DNA from: Rhyzopertha dominica
Lineage: Eukaryota > Arthropoda > Insecta > Coleoptera > Bostrichidae
DNA: 64,000 nt
Assembly: GCA_025024175.1 (NCBI GenBank)
Contig: QCXZ01000137.1
Span: 2,542,001-2,606,000 of the forward strand
Direction: 5' to 3'
The position numbers and the translations under genes were made by a program. Below are positions 50,301-61,121 of the stretch, in pieces (position 1 is the first letter of the stretch; every line of letters begins with the position of its first letter). The notes beneath the pieces were generated by a model. That model made no database searches and was not told where the DNA came from. It saw only the letters and a program-made list of their open reading frames with translations.

Positions 50301-53300
50301 CATTATACTTCCGGCTACCTTACATTAAATACTCAAATGTTGTTAAATCCGGTGATTAAGCAAGCCCAAGGTACCAAAGAAAAATAGGTAAATCAATCAG
50401 AAAAATAAGTAAGGTGTGCACAAAAAGGTTATGATGTTTGAAATTCCATGGCTGATGCTATCTACAATTAGTAACCAACACATGAAAACCATAGTTCAGC
50501 GCTTTCAATGACTGCACAGTACAGTTTCATTATGTACCATTGTCCCTAAAAGGTGCGGAAAAAACACTGAGACCTGTATTATTATGTAAAATATATCATT
50601 CTACCAATATTAGTAATCTTTCGAATAAGTACTGTCCATAACTCAAAATAATACTTGGATATTTATAAAATGNCTATAGAAAAACTATTTATCATTAAGA
50701 AATCACCACCAAAATTTTTAGAAATTCCTAGTTAATGTCACGAAAAGTATAACTCTCCTTATAGAAGTTGTCTTCCTTCACTGGTTAAGAAGAAAAAAAA
50801 TATTTACCTGTTTTCCACTGGGCAACCAGACTTTTCTTTGCCCAGAAGTTGCTTTGTGCTGTCTAACCAGAAGGGGGTGTGTCCTCAGATACACATAAAA
50901 GTTAAAAACATTCGGATCAGCCTCCTTGCTGTCCCTTGTTTCCTCGTCATGAGCTGGATGCTGAGTACCAGCATTGCCTATCAGCAAAGTACTCAGTGCA
51001 CTCTGGTGTTCCTTCAGGGTCCAAAGAGCCATGGAACGCAAGAAGGGGTCCGGATGTGCCTTGGTCATATCTTGTTGGTTGCCTAGTATATTGACAGCAA
51101 TGATGATATTGACAATAATGATGATAGAAATGCAAGTTTACCTTCTTCATCACAGCCCAGAATTTCCCTATACAACAGTCGTTTTAAATTACCCTCATCC
51201 CCTTCGTATAGCCTGATTATTATGATTGCCAGTTGGAGGTCATGCAACTTATGTAGACAAATCTGGAATTTCACTTAAATGTGATAAGACAGATCAAAGA
51301 AATATTGGATGGGTTTACCTCGACAGCATCTTTGAGGTTCCCTGCCAATAGGAAGAAAGCAGCAGCATGATCGAATCTTTGTTTTCCCAGTAATGCATAA
51401 GCATTTTTCAAAGCGGCTTTCCTCCATCGTTCTTCTTTAAAATCGTTTGAGAAGAACTGTGTCATCCTGTCATCTCTCTTGGACCTGTAACAAACATATA
51501 AAGGTAACCAATAACAAGTGAAGAAGCCACATCAAAATCTCCATGTACCTATACAAACCCCACAAAAGATTCTTCTTCTGCATGGCCAAATAGTATAAGG
51601 CGGCATCCATTGGATCTTGATTAGCTTGATACGCAGCTTTCGCTAAGACTTGCACACACTGTTTTAGAACAGCCAATCCTCTAATCCACCAGCCAACTCC
51701 CAATTCACGCAGTACATTCCACGTCGGTTCTCCTTTGGCGTAGCTGGGAATTAAGTTCAGTAGTTCCTCTTGTGTTTCCGAATGGAAGGCCCAGGCTAGA
51801 TTATTAGTGCCAACACCGTTCTTTTGGAACTGGGCTCTTTGTGCCAACGGCAAGCATCTGTTAATATAAATCATGTGGAATTTGGTTCAACTTTTAGCTA
51901 AAGTTGGGCTTACCTCAGCAGATAACTATAGTGCTTCATAGCCAATAAGAAGCGGAGACCACAGTCATCTAAAGAGTCGGTTATGACCTCATCAGATTGC
52001 CCAACAACACTCTCTTTTGCCATTGCCGATGCGGCAGCATCTATAGCGAAACGTTCTGCCAGATCAGTGTTGCAAGTTGATACTGTGTCGGCCAAGGCCA
52101 GTAAATGCATTTGGTCCAGACTTGACAGACCAGGCAGATGAGTATGGGTGAGGAGTCGAGATAATACACGACCTAGAAGGTAAAGAGATACTAGAAGACA
52201 TTGAAAACAAATTTTACAGATAGGGAAACTATGGGAATGTTACCTACAGATTACAAAAGCATGATGTAATCTAATTTTGTATCTGCATGATGGAGATTAC
52301 TAACTAGCTTTACAAGAAATAAAATCATTTTAGATACATACTTTTGTCTATAGTGCCTGAAAGACAAATAATGCTTAAATCAGTCAAAAATGTGATAACT
52401 TTCTTCCCCACAAATAAGAATCTTTATCTCACTCTTTATTTTTCACTTACCTTGTTTAGGGGTAAAATGCGTCAATCCCAGTGCCCTTTCTGAAGGCCTC
52501 CTCTCTAACCTTGTAGTTTCCTGATCTTCCAGAAGAGTATCCAATGATTCTTCCATCATGACATTATTGTCAAACAGTTGATTGTAGTCTTTCTGTTCCT
52601 CTTGGGGTACTGCTTGCTCCTTGTCGGCAGCCAGTAAGGTCCAAAGAGGAAGAGGTGCAATGTTGTTTATTTCCGCATAATCTAAGGCTATTTCTCCAAT
52701 GCTGGCTCTGTGTTCCGGGCTCCCAGCGGGGTAACTGACGGAGAGAGTGCGTGCTCTGGCCCAACCTTGCATTTCTTCAGAACTGCAGTCTTGACCGCCG
52801 ATACATTTTACTAAATGGGTTAGGATAGCTTTCACCTACGAAAATGTACAAATTGACAAACTTCTATGAACAGAAATGTGAATTAATAAATTACCCATCG
52901 GATTTTGCCTGAATTCAACAATTCCATCAATTGTTTTGGGTGATACTGCGGTAAAACGGGTCAAGCAATCCTTGAAGCCTCAAACAGGCCATAATCAGGC
53001 ATATAATCCAAATTCTGCTCTTTGTTCTTTTTTCGGTCCAGTATTTGTAAGTTAACAGAGCTTATACGTCCCAAAGTAGGTACTGCGGCTAACTTCTTTT
53101 GATTCTCTTGAGTGAGTACTCGAAAATCGACATCTCTTGCAGTCTTATCTACTTCTGGAATTTAATTACAAATCTATTCATATTTCTATAAAATACAGTT
53201 AAAGGAAAAGAATGTAGTTGTGGCAGAAACAATAGTGGTCCAAATATAGTGCCATGTGACACTCCATAATGAACTGCCATTCCAATGCTTTTGAATACTA

Positions 53301-56300
53301 CCACTTTTCTTTGTTATAACCACATTTCTAGCAAAAAAAACTTTGGATGGATTGATATATTACTAACCCGTTACATCCGGTTGCTGTACTGAAGGATTTT
53401 GGGGCTTCCACTGTGTATAAACGTGCATTTCGGAGTCCATCCCAACGACCAAAATCCCATCTCTAACCCAACTAACATGCATTGGAAGCGCTGGTAGACC
53501 ATCTGCAGTGTGTAGCTCGATCTTTCGAAGCGTCATCCACTTGAAGTCATCAACAAACAGCGGCTGAGCCAATGAACTCGCCTTACGAAGTATGGGCCGA
53601 TAATTGTTGATGGATTCTTTCATTGCTTTAACATTTGCCTGCGCCAAATCGGTAGAAAGAGGGGTGTACAACATGATTTTGCTGCCGCAAGCGACAGTCA
53701 AGATGTGGGAACCATCTTCATTGGAAACCCAGTCGAGTTGTACCATATGCTTTTGAGTCAAGGGACAGATGTTTCCCATTTCGGAAATCGACTTTCTCAG
53801 AGATTGTAGTGTGCTGAAGCTCGGTACTGCAAGCAATGTAGGTTTAATGTTCGGTTCTGTCGTTAAATTCTGTCTTTCATCGTTTGAAAATGTGTGTAAT
53901 ACTTCGTTGATCCTCTGTTTTTTCTTTAGAGTCTTTGAGTCATATAAATAACTTAAATCTAAGTGCCTGTCAAGTGTTATTTTTGGTAAATGGATGTTTT
54001 TCAAGTGGATCACGTCTTCTAGTATCCATTCTGTACCACCTGTTGATTCACACTCGTAAATGGCAACACAGAGATTGATGTAGCGGGAATCATGATCATT
54101 TTTGTTGGGGCGAGTAAAACTTTTACCATACTTGTAGGCGCAGGCTAATCTTCCTGAATAGGCTACACTTAAATGGAGCACTTGACCCTCAATTTCAATG
54201 GCTGAGTCTTTGACCATCTTCCATTCAGTCCAGACCTTTACAAAATTTCAATAAACTTAATAAATATCATCAAGTTAATAAATCTCTTGCTTACCCTGCC
54301 TTTATTGACAATTTCTCCGTCCTCTTCTAAAAACAGGTGCTTTGAAGCCTTCACCACATCACTGTTATCCGTCACTGTCCAAAATCGTATCGAACCGTCA
54401 CTGCACGCCGTAGCAAAGCAGTAGGGAGCCAAACAAGCGGGATATATAGAAGCAGAACTTAAATGGCCTGCTGCTGCTGCGGCATGTACTATTTCCACAC
54501 CATCTTGCAAAGGTAGAATCTGTTTGACCTCTTTTGTGGTCGTGATGGAGATATGTGGACTTATCTTTGCTGGTTTGCCCGGTAAAGATTCCATACTGTT
54601 CTTTCTTGAAAGGTCGTTTTCATCTTGGACCAGGTTGCAGTCAGGAACATACATCTTTGAATAGAAGATGATAGAATCAGTGTGTTTTTTGTCTTAGATG
54701 GTTTCTTACCTGGCTGCTTGTCAAGGCAACATCAGATTCACTCGAGGCGATTGTCAACTTCCACATGTGTAAAATTATGTTCTGGTCCGTGCAGTCCAGC
54801 AAGACAATGTAGAATGGCTCTTCAAATATTGCGTTTTGCTGCAGGTCCACCATAGCATCATTACTGGCCAAATTTTGTTGGGCGGAATGCCGCTGACCTG
54901 CAAAAAAATGCATCAGTCTATATTTTAAAATTTGATAAACTATAACGACAAAAATGATTTCTTTATAATATTATATTCCATGATAATGCTAGTGCAACAG
55001 TAGATTATTTGCATTACAAAGTCTTTGAGTAAATGATATAATGATACGCTCCCAAACTGCTTAAAATGTGGTCATATTTTCAGTGCATGGTGTGTATTTG
55101 AAAAAGCAATAAAACTATTTATTTTCTATACAAGGGCCAGAAGTGTGACAATTCCTTATCACTTTTGGAGTTGGAGACAAATCATAAAATACCAAAAGCT
55201 AATACATGATTACCTGTAATGAGCTGTTCTTGGTACACATGCAAAAACGTAGTATTCTGCCACTGTATTGCCTCAGATATCGTCTCCAGCTGTATAATGC
55301 ACCCTGGCCTCGAAGTGCTCTGCTGCGACACGATGTTAATCTTATCGATCAAACTGTCTTCATTCAATGAAGACAGATCTGAACAGCTCCCCTCCGGAGA
55401 ATCGACCAGCCTACTTTCTTTACAAGAAATGCCGTCTAGTAATGTGCGTGCGTCTATAACGGCTTGATAGACACGCAAACACTGGCCGTCAGAAGCCACA
55501 AAACAAGCACTGGGAGAGCTGGATAGGTTTCCTAAGGTGCTAGAAGGCAACAGAGTCGGTATCCATGCCACGTTGCTGAAAGCTGAAGGCTCAGGTGAGC
55601 TGATTCGAGCTAGCTCGCAAATTCCCCCGGATTTGGACAGGGGACCTACCGCGTCAACTTTCCAGAGGATTAACTCACTGCAAAAGCCCTGGAAAAAAAA
55701 GCAGAAATGCCGATAACCAATACCAAATAATTAGTATCCATTTAATCAATTTTTATTTGTTTTAGCAATCTGCAGAACCAGTCTTTTGCTTTTCTTACTG
55801 TAATGCAACTTTTATCTTATAATATCATGGAAATAAAAGTAATCAGCTGCATATTATATTATTTTGCCAACATATGAGCACAGAGAATATTGGCCTAGAT
55901 GTAGAACATCTATGATAGCTTTAAAAAGGTCACAAGAAGTCTTCTTTTCACAGTGAGGCATACATAATTTCCAAATTTTATGTCTTTTTTAGGCCAATCT
56001 AAACCTATGAGGCAAACTTTGCTAATCTAATATGAAAAAAATTGTATACAAGTAGTTTGATGCTTCAAAATTGCCAATACTGCATGCATTCAAAAAGTAA
56101 CTACTTACCGAGCTATTTTTAGTCTTTTGTTCCACTATATTATGATGACTTGTCGTAAGAAGCAGGGGAAGTACAGGATGACACGTTATATCATTGACTC
56201 TGAATCGATGCCCAGATGCTCGACTCTTATGCCCAATACTCAGCACTTGGCTGAACTTGCTCTTGTCGGCGAAAGTCAGCTGCCAAAGGTTTAACGTACC

Positions 56301-59300
56301 ATTGTCGTGTTTCGTCACCAGAGACACAACCGGAGAAGTTTCTTTCTGCTCTTCTGGCTTCGGCAAAACCTAAACAAACTTTTCACATAACCATTTCAAG
56401 AATTTTTTAAATCTCACCTCTGCATTTGGATTACTTTCGTCTTCTTCTTTTACACTGGCCAAGTTGGTGTCTCTCGTAACCACATCTTTAACTATGTGCT
56501 TTAGGCTGTTTATCGTACTATAGAGGCTGACGGTTGTCGACATGCTTAGGGAGTCCCCTACTGGAAATGCGGAAGGAATGCGTGTTGAGAAAGACACTTG
56601 AGCCTGGCGAAATGAGCCCGGATGGTATTCGTCCAACCATTCAACCACCCTAAAAGGAAATTATTAATGTCCGAGTGTCTTGAATTACAATAATGATTTA
56701 CCATATCAGAAAACTGCCATCTATTGGATGAATACTGAACAGCAGGTCAGGACTATGGTGCCAGTCTCTCAACAAAGCTTCAATTCGTGCATCTAACCCA
56801 TCTGAACTTCCCACTTCCATTAGTGGTTCTTCCACGCCTTCGTCCGAGTCTGAATTCTCCACAACTCTCCTGCATTTTAAAATAAAAGTATTAGAATGTG
56901 CTGAATACCAAGAATAAAAATTCCAATGCAAAAATCACTTATTCATTGGAACTTTTATATGAATAACATGCAATAAAAGCCGTTTAAATAATATCCAGCG
57001 CTTGAATAGCAGTCCTGATGCCTTGTACCACAGTACACCCGAGCATATACATGCGGGCACACAAAAATACACCCCCACAAACATCTCACCCTATACTTGT
57101 GCTTTGTTTGGTCTCAACCGTTATCAGTTCTTTGATTATGTCTTTCTTATGTTTTTTCTCCTTTCTGTGCATAAATAACAACGTTACAACAAAAATACAA
57201 AGAATGTGCAAAAAAAAAGATCCTTTGCATTTGATTACCTTGTCAGTTCTTCCAGTAAAGATTCTGCTTGCAAACTGAAATGCATTTCTTTGTTATCGAG
57301 CCAGTGTAACACAAACGCTAGTTTTGGGCTGCAAAACGAGATANTGGGCACCAAAGGTATGTCGGTTTCTGCATTCACGGATGCTGCCAGGTGAAAATGG
57401 AGGCCTGGGGTGATACCTAAACAAATTTGACAATGATTATAAGAAGGTTTGAACGAACAGGGCTTTGATGGTATGGTGGTTAGCACATATGACTAGTAAT
57501 CGAAAGGTCCTGGGCTCTATTCCCAGTCAAAACTGATAATACTTTTTCAGATTTTACCTGCAAAAACCCAGCTAAATCTTGTTACTTTTTTACTGTAATT
57601 CTACTAATTTATACAATTCTTAGTAATACAGCAAATCCACAGTAAGAATTATAAGACCAAATTTGCTTTATACCTAATTTAATTATTACACAGCAGCGAT
57701 AAAATATTTTACCCGAGGTAAAAAGGCAAATATTTAGTTTACCTGTCCCGTGATATCCATAAGAATGAAAATCGTGCACACTGTAAGTCGATGGTAGAGT
57801 AGGAATAGGTGGAGACGGACCTATTAAGCCCTGTCCATGGTGTTTGGCATGTCGACGGATATGAAAACAGGTCCTGCAGGATAAAGAATTATCCCCTTTC
57901 AATAAATAGTGACAAAAACACGATTTTGAAGATTAAAAAGAAATATCTTTGACACTCCTTCATTTTAAATCCAAAAAGCCCACTTACTTCATGTGTTTCA
58001 GCCTCTGCATGAACCTGTGCTTGTGTCGATGTGTTCTGAACTTCGGGTGGTGGGCTTGCGGATCCAACTGAGACAAATTAATCAAACCATCTTCCGGTAG
58101 GACAGTTTCCACCCAAAGCCTGCATATGTTGTCTTTACATGACGTCACTAGCATATTTGATACGGAACCCCTAAAAAAAAAACTCTGTCAAAGATACACC
58201 ACCAAATAATCGAATGATCTTACTTCGGCATGTATTTGCTTGTGGTTCTCCATGATAGGTGTGTCACAGCACGCGGATGAGCAATATAAACGAATCCGTA
58301 CTCCAATTCTAAGGGGCCGTCTGTACTTTTTGAGGTGAATAAAACTACAAGGATTATTAGTATTGGTGTGCGAGTTATATTTGCTAGCTAACCATACTTA
58401 CAATGCTTATTTTCATACCAAATCTTAACCAAACGATCATTTTCACCGGAAGTAGCAAATAGCGTTCCATCAGGGCTAAAAGCCAGATGCTGAACTGGTG
58501 TTGCTGTGTTGGCTTTCCAGACACAATGCCACGAGGCCTGTTCTGTTTCTGTAATGGTTACATACATATGGTACAATAATTATACAAAGTGATGCATTGT
58601 CACTAGCAAATTAGAAGAATGTTATCCTTGCATGCTAATATTTTAATATTACACAGGTAATTCTCTTGCTCTCTAAAACATGAAAGAATATAAAGTATTT
58701 TTGATGAACTGTTGGGATATATTATAGATTCTTCTGCACATAGCCCTACAGTTGCAGGTACATGCTGGCACCCAACAAGGTACAGAGAACCTAGGATCAA
58801 ATCCCCTTAAATGAAGAACTGGCCATATAATGTCCCACGCCATTATTATTATACTGATTATAGAAACTGAGAGAAGTTACCGAGATTTTCTACCTTAATT
58901 TATCTGTATCCACTGTTGATGGATGCAGATACTTAGGAAAACCTTAAGTTTTACCAACCTTGAGACTTCTCAGCTTCTTCATGGTTTTCTGTACTTTCAC
59001 TATGGGCCTCACCCCCCAAAGTGAAAGTGACAGGCTTATCAGGTTCGGGCACATGCGGCTTCAAATGCCATAACTGCAGAAGGGAACCAGCAGTCAACAA
59101 TCTAGTGCCCTCTAAATTCCAACTGAGCGCACGAACTGGAGCATCTGGTTTGAGGCTGCCAGTTTGCACCCAACGATAATCAAGGCCCTAATACAATAAA
59201 AAATTATTTTTCTGTGAAAAACTCCTTACAGAGCTTACATGTGTCGAATTAGTGTGTATGAGAGGTGTAGGTTCGTAAATACAAACTGTATCCTCGTAAG

Positions 59301-60689
59301 CAGCAGCTATCTTTCCCGTATCACTGGAACAATCAACTGAGCTGATCCTTATGTAGTCGTGAACTGCACCAGGTATAATTTGAACTCGTTCGAATGTCGA
59401 CGCTAGGATGACAATGTTACAGCCTGCAGCGTAAGCCTGAAAAAATTACACATCATCCAACGAATCCAAGGAAGATTTTTTTAGAGCATAGTAATGCAAA
59501 ATTCTTAGAAAATTCTGCTTCATCTGAGAAACAAATGTTATCATAAAATCTGGCATTCAAGTTTTGGTTTTTGCAAGAAGAAAATACAAAAAATAACCTT
59601 TTAAAATAAACCGTCCCTTTTAAAATTGAACTAATTACATATGGATGATATCCATGTAAATTATTGCATTTAATCATTTAATGTACTGAAGAGCGACTAA
59701 TACTGGTAGTTCTTAGACTACCCTTTGACTGATATGAGGATTTTCATGGACTATTTCCAAAATTTAACTTCACTGGCAAGGCTTGTTGTTCTTTTGACTT
59801 TTTCAGTGGTTGTCAGTTTGTCCTTAATGTTAATTCAAGTCTCTTAAAAATTATGTCTGCAGCTCTCCTATTTGGAAAAAAATGTTGCCTGTGTATAACA
59901 GACACTAGCAGAAGTATTTTTATTGCATGCACAGTAAACTAAAATCATATGTGTTTCTTCGTTATTTAAAAAAGATTTTGACTTTTAACAAATAGTATGA
60001 TTAGCTTTGAAAGTTTACTATGGGTTGCATTTAATTTTTCACTTTTACTAGGTTGTAATTGACTTTCAATAGCGTTAGTGAGAAGAGATCCTTATGTACT
60101 TGTAAAGGAGTGTAAATAATGAAAAATGTTTTAGATAATAGAACAAGCAGGTACACAAACATGTTAATTACCAATCTTTATAAGAGCATTCAAAAATAAT
60201 CGGTATGTTTGCCCTCTGACGCCATTTTTAAAGAGACCAGGTCACATGTTCTAAAAAGCTGTAACATTTATCATTTTGAAAGTACATGGGTCTTTTTAAA
60301 TTAGACACTTCAAAACTGCGATTTGGTACAGGGAAATAAGTAGTAAACTTCGGAAAATAATCACTAGATGTCACTAACATCAACCATTTGCTTCGACTTA
60401 TAGAACAAACCCTTTATACAGCTATAAACACACATAGGTATCTTTGATTACCAAATTACGGAAAATCCCACGAAACAAAACAAACAAGCGCGCCGCCTTC
60501 CTATTTTCCCCTTCATACCTCCGAAAACGTAAGAAAAAAAGACTGAGCAGCAGTTTACCGGATTTTCCTCCACTAGTGTAATTTTTTAACATCTTTACTT
60601 ACGGTAAAGGGGACCCCCTCCACGCTACCCACTGCAAAACATTTGTCACCCGCGTTACAAGCACCGCTCACAATCTGGTGCAAATTCAT
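35370..60689 (-). CDS. Rbcn-3A: Rabconnectin-3A / DmX-like (V-ATPase-assembly WD40 protein)
   Basis: 37 coding exons, about 3,011 residues if the two lesions are read through (human DMXL2 is about 3,036). Rabconnectin-3 is the metazoan RAVE-type factor that promotes V-ATPase assembly on endosomes and synaptic vesicles and affects Notch signalling. Start [18 protein letters not shown] at 60689. N-terminal WD40 repeats run to about 53.4 kb ([51 protein letters not shown]). The Rav1p_C-type region spans about 53-50.8 kb ([56 protein letters not shown]). A middle region includes [19 protein letters not shown] and [14 protein letters not shown]-terminal WD40 repeats occupy 37.2-35.4 kb ([37 protein letters not shown]). 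Large introns (48.9-45.6, 44.3-41.5 and 41.0-37.2 kb) hold transposons. Lesions: TGA at 52961-52963 and an extra base in a G5 run at 41189-41193. Confidence 0.95.
35728..35776 (-). mobile_element. Reverse-transcriptase relic in last Rabconnectin-3A intron
   Basis: The minus strand reads [14 protein letters not shown], the RT motif usually GVPQGSILGPLLF. The relic is about 50 nt long with no extension. Confidence 0.45.
36362..36440 (-). mobile_element. Reverse-transcriptase relic between Rabconnectin-3A exons 34 and 35
   Basis: The minus strand reads [20 protein letters not shown], a near-canonical non-LTR RT motif. It fills most of a 155-nt intron, so the relic must have entered an intron that is now small, or the intron has shrunk around it. 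Confidence 0.6.
38491..38988. mobile_element. 498-bp non-autonomous element (MITE-like)
   Basis: The terminal inverted repeat aattaggcttttta at 38491 is matched by taaaaagcctaatt ending at 38988. A second matched block (ccagggggcaaa) lies inside each end. The interior is GC-rich compared with the flanks and has no transposase. ORFs across it are incidental. It lies in the 3.8-kb intron between Rabconnectin-3A exons 32 and 33. I could not define a clean target-site duplication. Confidence 0.65.
40517..40620. repeat. 104-nt hairpin with 21-nt arms
   Basis: tctatgctgtgctgtctgca at the left is complementary, with one mismatch, to gtgcagacagcacggcatag at the right. The loop is about 60 nt. It is next to the longer foldback at 40.67 kb in the same Rabconnectin-3A intron. 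Confidence 0.6.
40665..40802. repeat. Nearly perfect 138-nt foldback
   Basis: Arms of about 60 nt (aatttagatggcaatgccat through gccacctagct, and the reverse) differ at one position near 40708. The centre is a short taacgttaa palindrome, so almost the whole element can pair. Such perfection indicates a recent insertion (foldback MITE) or a long-hairpin RNA source. Confidence 0.8.
40966..41468 (-). pseudogene. Rbcn-3A: Rabconnectin-3A exon 32 with a 1-nt frameshift
   Basis: The first frame runs [13 protein letters not shown] to [11 protein letters not shown] and the conserved continuation [18 protein letters not shown] is one frame off. Removing one base from the run of five G at 41189-41193 restores the family sequence and also makes the whole 37-exon coding length divisible by three. 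A homopolymer miscall is the simplest cause. Confidence 0.75.
42330..44125. mobile_element. 1.8-kb element bounded by inverted repeats, no transposase
   Basis: cacggtagtagatagagagg at 42338-42365 (28 nt in all) is exactly inverted at 44085-44112. Weaker matches extend inwards (gggccgattccgtag against ctacgaatctgggcc). The inside has poly-T/poly-A tracts and no recognisable protein. The most likely reading is a non-autonomous DNA transposon in the intron between Rabconnectin-3A exons 31 and 32. Confidence 0.6.
45861..47520 (+). mobile_element. Tc1-like transposon, full length but dead
   Basis: It is flanked by TA dinucleotides, and the long terminal inverted repeats start cgagcccaaacaactatagg at both ends, with similarity over about 90 nt. 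The transposase begins at ATG 46207 ([20 protein letters not shown]) with a paired-like HTH ([20 protein letters not shown]). The DD34E catalytic blocks are [22 protein letters not shown] and [13 protein letters not shown], ending near 47289. A TGA at about 46459, a TAG near 46510, a frameshift near 46590 and another near 47030 inactivate it. It lies in the intron between Rabconnectin-3A exons 26 and 27, on the opposite strand to the gene. Confidence 0.88.
47585..48748 (-). mobile_element. Mariner transposon, nearly intact
   Basis: 28-bp terminal inverted repeats (ccaggtgtagaagtatgaaa at the left, mirrored at the right) sit inside TA duplications at 47583-47584 and 48749-48750. The transposase starts at ATG 48706 ([20 protein letters not shown]) and ends at 47636. 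The DD34D residues are visible in [19 protein letters not shown] and [14 protein letters not shown] single TGA at 48350-48352 replaces the Trp of the WVPHEL motif, and one N lies at 48327. Otherwise the frame is open over about 1,070 nt. It begins 64 nt after the Tc1-like element. A young, recently silenced copy. Confidence 0.9.
52895..53154 (-). pseudogene. Rbcn-3A: Rabconnectin-3A exon 16 with in-frame TGA
   Basis: The exon reads in phase from [18 protein letters not shown] to [13 protein letters not shown], then TGA (52961-52963), then [20 protein letters not shown] to the donor. Both sides match the family closely and the splice sites are intact, so only one codon is affected. The stop is followed by C (TGA-C), the leakiest stop context known in insects. 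It may be a sequencing error, a true allele, or readthrough. It is not evidence that the whole gene is dead. Confidence 0.7.
53226..53278 (-). mobile_element. Reverse-transcriptase relic in Rabconnectin-3A intron 15
   Basis: The minus strand reads [17 protein letters not shown], the same RT block as the other relics. The fragment is short, inside a 213-nt intron. Confidence 0.5.
57462..57533 (+). pseudogene. tRNA-Thr(AGT)-like sequence, probably a pseudogene or SINE head
   Basis: 72 nt with exactly canonical tRNA arm lengths: acceptor gctttga/tcaaaac (6 of 7 pairs), D-arm gtat..gcac, anticodon loop ctagtaa with AGT at positions 34-36, variable aggtc, and a perfect T-stem ctggg/cccag with a 7-nt loop. 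The internal A box (tggtggttagc) and B box (gggctctattccc) resemble RNA polymerase III promoters. Mismatches in the acceptor, D and anticodon stems argue for decay. It lies in a Rabconnectin-3A intron, opposite strand. Confidence 0.5.
59456..59945 (-). mobile_element. Second DUF4817-type transposon fragment
   Basis: The reverse complement aligns with 9215-9680 along its length: ggagagctgcagacataatt, agagacttgaattaac, aaaatcctcatatcagtcaa and the block encoding [12 protein letters not shown]. Frameshifts break it and both ends are missing. It lies in the first intron of Rabconnectin-3A in the gene's own orientation. Confidence 0.75.
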
Positions 60690-61121
60690 TTTTGAGGTGA
60701 AAATCTACGCACAAATTCGTCTCGGCGACATCGTTGAGGACGAATCAATTGTTGTGTTGTTTGACAGCCCGATCAGCTGACTGTCGCAGTGCGGTTGTCA
60801 AAAATGTCACGTGCCCAGGGCCCACGTGATCGATCGAAAATGGCGGGAAGCGGTTCAAAATCGGGGAAGAACAGATGTTGACAAGGACATAAATAAGCCT
60901 TTGGACAATTTCTTATCGTCAAAATTGCCAGAGGTGCAGTATAAGTTACGAAAAAAGACAGATTCTGTGTTTTATTAATTAATTACTAAGCAAACTATTA
61001 ACCCTAACATTATACGTAATATATCCTTTAAGATAAGAACATTCTGGACAGGATATCAAATGATAGTGTTAGTCGCGTCTGTACATTCACCTACATCATT
61101 TCATTAAAAAAAAATAGGGAA
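60690..61121. promoter_or_regulatory. Divergent promoter of Rabconnectin-3A and the SAM-SH2 adaptor
   Basis: 432 nt between two ATGs on opposite strands. It contains two CACGTG E-boxes (60808-60813 and 60823-60828, 15 bp apart, the first as GTCACGTG) and an aaaatggcggga motif (60837-60848) resembling YY1/E2F sites. GC content is higher than in the flanks. Which motif serves which gene is not shown by the sequence. Confidence 0.6.
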
